DNA of 64,000 bases from positions 248,001 to 312,000 of the forward strand of contig JAQGDQ010000224.1 of the NCBI GenBank assembly GCA_030141605.1. The letters run 5' to 3'. Numbering within the stretch: position 1 is the first letter of the stretch; every line of letters starts with the position of its first letter. This DNA is from Tubiluchus corallicola. Taxonomy: Eukaryota > Priapulida > Priapulimorpha > Priapulimorphida > Tubiluchidae. The notes beneath the pieces were generated by a model. It saw only the letters and a list, made by a program, of their open reading frames with translations, was not told the DNA's origin and ran no database searches. Below, in pieces: positions 58,412 to 64,000 of this stretch. A program made the translations under genes and the position numbers.

Positions 58412-60240
58412 CACAGGATCAGGTAAATAAGTACCTCAGTGCCATTGGTAACAAAAAGGCGACTGGCCTTGACAATATTCCTGTAAAAATTCTGAAACTA
58501 GTCAAAGAGGCCTTTCTGCCTCAATTAACTGGTCTCATAAATCAGATGTTTGACTGTTCAGTTTTTCCAGATGAATTTAAGCATGCTCGCGTCACCCCAG
58601 TGTTCAAAAAAGATGATGCGCTGAACAAGAAAAACTACCGTCCAGTCAGTGTTCTTCCTATAGCTTCAAAGGTGTTTGAGAGAGCCATGGTGGACCAGCT
58701 TGGCGACCATATGTCCCGACACTTTCACCCACTCTTGTCAGCCTACCGTAGTGGATACAGCTGCCAGTCAGCACTGTTAGGGTTAACCGAAGAGTGGAGG
58801 AAGGGACTGGAGGCCGGTAACTATGTTGGTGCCATCCTGATGGATCTTTCAAAGGCGTTTGACAGCCTTCCACACAATTTATTGTTGGAAAAGTTAAGGT
58901 GCTATAATTTATCAGAAAATGCTGTAAATTTGATCAAAAGCTACCTTACTGACAGAAAACAACTTGTTCAGATCGGGAACGTCAAGAGCTCACCCCTTCC
59001 TATGGATAAAGGCGTTCCTCAGGGATCCTTAACTGGACCTGTACTTTTTAATTGTTTTATTAATGATATCTTCCATTTTGTCAGTAAATCCACCTTGTAC
59101 AACTATGCTGATGATAATACTGTTTCCTACTCCAGTAAATCATTTAATGATATGAAACAAACCTTAGAAGTTGAAAGTAACGCACTGGTCGACTGGTTTG
59201 CTTCCAACCAGTTTCAGGGGATTGCTGTGGGCAAAATTACACACGACCTGAAACCTACTTTCAACATCAAAGGAGCGGATATTGAATGTACAGATGAGGT
59301 GAAACTTCTTGGTGTAAATATAGACTATCGCCTGAATTTTGACTCGCACATTTCAGCCCTGTGCAAAAAAGCAGCTAAACAGATTAATGTTCTACGCCGT
59401 ATTGGGCGAAACCTGTCGGTAAAATGTCGAAAACTCATCTACCTTTCGTTTGTCAAGTCGAATTTTAATTTCTGCCCCGTAATCTGGCATTTCTGTAGTA
59501 CATCAAATAGCCAGAAGTTAGAGCGTTTGAATTTCAGAGCGCTCCGTCTAGATTATAATTATTTCGAAAGTACCTACGAAAATCTATTGTTTAAAGACAA
59601 TTTTGTGTCTCTTCAACTTCAGAGACAACGTCTCATTGCTATCGAAGTATTCAAGATTTTGTCCAAAAACTGCCCGTCCTATCTCTATGGACTGATAGAG
59701 GAACGAAAGCAAAACCGCTACTTCCTCAGAAAAATGAACACTGCAGAACACCCTACATATGATGGTGTTACATACGGAAAGAAAAGTTTCTCTTATTATG
59801 GAGCCACATTGTGGAATGAATTACCAAACTGTCTCCGAATGGCCGAAAATCTTGGGGAATTTAAACGTCTAATTAACTCATGGACTGGTGCATCATGTAA
59901 ATGTGCCATTTGTAAATTCAGCGAACTTCCCAATTTTATTAAGTCTTAATTAAATGCTGAATGTGTTGGCAGGAAAATTTTTTATTGACCATAGCTTTTT
60001 GTGTAAATTTTAGAAAATGTCACTGCCTAAATTTTTACTGTCTCAAATTTTTACTGTCTTTCATGTAGGTGGCATCTAAAAGTTTTTAAGAAGTACATAT
60101 TATTACCATGTTATCGCTCATATACATTATGTTTGATATCGGTTTACGAGCTTTAAGCTCATGTTTTACAAATATGTACTGTTTTATATCATACCGATGA
60201 AAATAAATATTATCTTATCTAATAATAAATATTATCTAAT
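58412..60240 (+). mobile_element. 5'-truncated CR1/L2-like LINE with open RT
   Basis: The coding part begins in mid-RT at about 58418 and runs to TAA 59947-59949, followed by a 3' UTR and an (a/t)atattatctaat tail. Different family from the one in VPS9D1 intron 1. Confidence 0.85.
58418..59949 (+). CDS. LINE reverse transcriptase, N-terminally truncated
   Basis: The open frame starts at about VNKYLSAIGNKKATGLDNIP (first Met at 58546) and holds [54 protein letters not shown] (active site) and LLGVNIDYRLNF, ending with a WTGASCKCAICK cysteine cluster that may bind nucleic acid. The RT core is intact, but endonuclease and ORF1 are missing, so this copy cannot move alone. Confidence 0.9.
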
Positions 60241-60875
60241 GCTAACGTTTTTCTTCTTGGCGTAACTTCTTAAAACTCACTTCCCAGCAGCGTGAAATGT
60301 CACTATGCAAGATCTTAGACAAGTTTGTTTGTCGTGCCTTTCCGTATTTTTTCACGACTTATTTCTATGTTCATAGTTTTGCACTTGGTCAATTAATTAA
60401 TTTATTAATAATTAGTCATTCAATTAATCATCTTTACCTACCTTATGATGCTTAGGTTCTTTTTGCAAAGTACAAATTCTGCCTGGGTTCTAATCCTGGG
60501 TTATAAATGTCAGATATTAGGTCTTCAAGTGAAGTTTTATAATTGCAGACCAGATCTTTTGTTACACAATAGCTATCCAGCCACATTGTTTAAACAAAAG
60601 TGCTTAGGTCTCTGTCAGAGACATGTGTCATTATTATATGCATGGATAAAAAAATTTGCTCGCCTGATCCACTCTTTTATTAGCCTGTACCAGATGGCGA
60701 GTGCCATCTGGTAGTGAATGTTAGCCGACTGATCAGTATTTTTGGATTCCAGTTAGTTCATCTTTTGTCTACTGAGCACAGTTTGTCTGCTTCCTTGTGC
60801 ACCAGCTTGCGTGATATTATAAGAGATTTCTAGTACATGCAAATTTGTCCAAGTAGATTTGAAGGTGCTGTTACA
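60241..60875. other. Intergenic, no gene recognised
   Basis: AT-rich sequence between LINE fragments. The tract ctgtaccagatggcgagtgccatctggtag (60686-60714) contains the inverted repeat ccagatggc-gag-tgccatctgg. Confidence 0.5.
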
Positions 60876-62060
60876 GTAGTGCTATTGATAATATATCTTC
60901 AAGCATTGAATTCCATAATTCCATAGGTTTACCTCCGCATTTGAGAAACTAAACTTGTATACATCCAACCTGAACTGTCTTTTATATATTTTATACCTGT
61001 GTCCTCTTGTTACTGAGGGGCAGCAATCAAAGAACATTGCAGGATATAATGAAGTCCGAAACACCTGTGAACATTTTACACATTTCGATTAGATGTCCTC
61101 TAGTAGGCTACGTCTATGTTCAGGGCTGTGTAGTTTGAGTTCCTGTAGTTTGTCCTCGTATGCACTGTTGTTTAACCCAGAGAAATTTTCACTGTTCTCC
61201 CTTGGATTTTCGATAGAGCTGAAAATAATATCTTTGACATAACGTGGGTTCCCCAAACTTGGCTTGATATTCAATGTGTGGCCTGACTAAGGTTTTATAT
61301 ATTGGTACGTTTCTATTCATACTAAGAATAGTTTTAAAGGTGGCTCCAAGTATCTGATTTTCCTTGGCAACTTTAACATCATTGACAGGTATTCGAAATT
61401 TGAGTTGGTTGTCCACAACAACACCCAAGCCTTTCTCAGAAGTAACCAATGGCAGGAATCTCCCATGAAATTGATAACCTAAATCACCTTGCAAGTCAGA
61501 TTGTAACAGATTGTAACTAGGATACACACCATGTAAGCTTAACATGCAAATTTGCTCAGTTTCGAGATGATACTGCTATCAATGTTGTCAATAGTCCTAG
61601 TACACTGCCTTGGGGTACTCCAGAAATAATTAACTGGAAGTGTCAATGATTGTTAGTTTTGTACTGTCTGTTAGCTTTCTATTTGTCAACCATTCTTTGG
61701 TCCAACTAAAAAGTTTACCAAGGACACCATGGGCTTGTAGTTCGACAAGTACACATTGATGAGGTGCCCTATCAAAAGTCCAAGGTCCAAATATCCCAAG
61801 TCCAAATATGTAATACCAACTGAAGACCCAGTGTCAATATAACTCAAAGAAGTCTAACAGATTGGTCACAATTGAACGTCATTTGAATAGTAAATTATTG
61901 CTAAATAACTTAGTGAAAATGTTCTGCATCTGCACTACAAGTATTTTACAGGCTATCTTGTCAAGGAGATTGGTCTATATAGTTGCTGCTACACTTCTGG
62001 AACCTTATGTATTGGCGTAATAGTAGAGAGCTTCTTTCTAGTGTGTTTGCATCTATCAAT
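60876..62060 (-). pseudogene. Degenerate CR1-like LINE RT
   Basis: Minus-strand pieces in different frames: GVPQGSVLG (about 61600-61625), SEKGLGVVVDNQLKF (about 61390-61450), NQILGATFKTILSMNR, IYKTLVRPHIEYQ, and further C-terminal fragments to about 60880. Many stops. Confidence 0.8.
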
Positions 62061-63560
62061 GATTTACGGTAGACAATAGTTGATGGTTCAGTAATTATAC
62101 AGTGCAGTTTTAAGTACATAGTTTAATGCAATAGATCAAGTCCTGGTGCAGAGTTGACATTAGTGTTTTGGTAATAATCCTCCTTAATATCAATGTCTTA
62201 ACTGTAGTGGTATATCGGTTGTAGAATCAATTGAAGGTAACGTTGACACATTCTCACTAGTAAACAAGGTGTTGAAAACCTCATTCAGAATTTTCAGCCA
62301 GATAATGAGGGTCTGTCACTTGTTCACCATTTAAAAATTGAAAAATCTTTATAATAATGATTACTAAATTATCGTAATGATAATAATCATATCGTTAACC
62401 ATTTTTAATCATTACTAGGTCAATTAAGACCTAGCAAAATGTAATTAAAATTCACAGATGGACACGTTTAAATAGTAGCCGAGCATAGTCGATATTGCCA
62501 ATTTACCATTCTCATCTTCATCATCATCATCTTTTTCTTGTTCATCATCATCATAATTTTCACAATCATCATCATTATTCTCGAGAAATTTTTTTTAAAA
62601 AAATATCAAAGGTTTTGTCTCCTTGCATTACATTTTAATGATGATCTTTTCTTTTATGTTGATTTAAGCATCTGAACATTTTGTTGACAGACTTTGATGC
62701 ACGGATGTGCAGATACAAACATAGTTTTTATACTGACTCTATGGTAATTGTAAGCATCTAGAAAAAAGATGATGCAGCCTGGAATACTTTGTTTTTTTCT
62801 AGAAACAGTCGAACCCGATCGCTTTCTGAACAGTGAATATACAGTTTTCGTTTGTAGAATAACGTATGAATAAGGTATGAAAACATTTTTTTATTTATTT
62901 TTGTTTTCTTTGTTTATTTTTTATCTTCCGTTTTCTTTCTTTAATCTCTTCCATCCCTTTTACTGGTGACTTCTGTGATGTTCCTTTGCTTTTTGTGTTA
63001 GTATTCCATGTAAATAAATTCGAATTAAACCAACTAAAGTTACGTTGCTCGATGGTTTGATGTAAAGGTGATACTTATTGCCGAAGACTGCAATTCAAGG
63101 CAGTAATTTTGAGTTCAAGAAATGGGAATATTAATTTTGCTCTTATTTGCCTAAGTATTTTACCCTTTTTTCCAAGTTATAATAATAGTATTAGTTTGTA
63201 TTTTAATGAATAAGACATTCTTGAACGACAGTATTATTTGCTTTATTTTGGTAGGGAGATTTTAGACAGACATTTTATTTATCTTCTCATTTACACCAGA
63301 ACACAAATAGACTATTATTGCTATAGTTATTAATTAAACAGGATGAATGATGTATGAAGGAAAGAGTTTGTGGGGTGCAGGAGAAAGGGTAGCGAAAGAC
63401 CAATTGGTCATCAAGTCAGCTACCCAAGTAAACATTTAAATAAAATGTTTACGTGTCTGATTATTTCATCTCAGTATCTGACTAGGCTTGTTCTGATATC
63501 GATCGTAGATTGGATTATTTTACAGTTTCGTTCATCTTCAATTGTTTCAATACAAAATGT
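62061..63560. other. Non-coding, AT-rich
   Basis: Contains (cat)n-rich tracts at 62510-62580 and decayed sequence that may belong to the flanking LINE remnants. No gene seen. Confidence 0.45.
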
Positions 63561-63564
63561 CGTG

Positions 63565-64000
63565 ATATATTGTGCACATTGAGAAAGTCGCTAACCAAAG
63601 GATTGGTCTAATCAAAAGTGCCACAGTATGCTGCAAAGCCAAAGTCTTCATTCTTTTGTACAAATCACTAGTTAGGCCTGTCTTAGAGTGCGCGGCTTCT
63701 GTTTGGTCTTCTCAGTTTTCTACTATCATCTATGCTTACGGTTTTCCCAAGGATTTCGACTGGGACAGTGTTTCTACTTTAGAACAGCAAAGGGCAACAA
63801 TTGACTTAGTTAATGCATATGAAGTAATAAATGAGAACTGGCACATCAATCCAAATTCTTTTTTCTATCGCCCATACAGACAACTTGAAGGTCATGGTCA
63901 TAAACTCTTTGTTCCATCTGTCATGTAAAATATTCATTAACATTTCTTTATTAACAGAGTCGTTCTTCGTTGGAACAAACTGTATGACAATGTTGAAAGA
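63565..64000 (+). pseudogene. CR1-like LINE RT C-terminal fragment, running to the window edge
   Basis: Plus-strand KVANQRIGLIKSATVCCKAK, LLYKSLVRPVLECAASVWS and LEQQRATIDLV are the thumb/C-terminal blocks of CR1-like RTs; RVVLRWNKLYDNVE-like text continues near the edge in another frame. The upstream RT core is missing. Confidence 0.75.

Noticed and set aside
58658-58873. 71-codon minus-strand frame
   Set aside because: It is antisense to the intact reverse transcriptase at 58418-59949.

Overview
This is a window of an animal nuclear genome, most likely an invertebrate. It is AT-rich. Two conserved protein genes are cut into many small exons by GT-AG introns, and the introns and spacers are packed with transposons (Ty3/gypsy, CR1-like LINEs, hAT and pogo-like MITEs, a 5S-derived SINE) and with minisatellites. 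I cannot name the species or phylum from the sequence alone.

Layout. Positions 1 to about 7150 are a Ty3/gypsy LTR retrotransposon on the minus strand: integrase cut by the window edge, open pol, duplicated gag, tRNA-Pro-type primer site and a long LTR. Positions 8332-23811 (+) are a complete VPS4 ATPase gene in 12 exons, 435 residues. Positions 23812-27895 are the spacer between two convergent genes. Positions 27896-56616 (-) are a complete VPS9D1 orthologue: 14 exons, 659 residues, MIT domain at the N terminus and VPS9 Rab5-GEF domain at the C terminus. Every splice phase in both models is consistent. A nearly full-length CR1-like LINE (about 50195-56155) sits in VPS9D1 intron 1. From 57833 to the right edge there are pieces of at least four more LINEs on both strands.

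How the genes relate. VPS4 disassembles ESCRT-III at endosomes and other membranes. VPS9-domain proteins activate Rab5-family GTPases on early endosomes. Both proteins begin with an MIT-type helical bundle and the genes are tail to tail about 4 kb apart. Co-regulation is possible but nothing in the sequence proves it.

The most unusual signal is a recurrent tandem amplification of splice sites. The 3' splice site of VPS9D1 exon 13 exists in 18 copies of a 72-bp unit (15 with an intact AG). That of exon 8 exists in about 15 copies of an 18-bp unit. Both unit lengths are multiples of three and both arrays are open in the exon's frame, so almost any acceptor would give an in-frame protein with 24n or 6n extra residues. 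VPS9D1 exon 3 is wholly duplicated with only 29 nt between copies, too short for an intron. In VPS4, the exon 6 donor is repeated four times, the exon 8 donor is duplicated 75 bp downstream in frame, and exon 3 is preceded by an in-frame 15-bp minisatellite. Assembly error or pure neutral slippage are the alternatives; long-read cDNA would decide.
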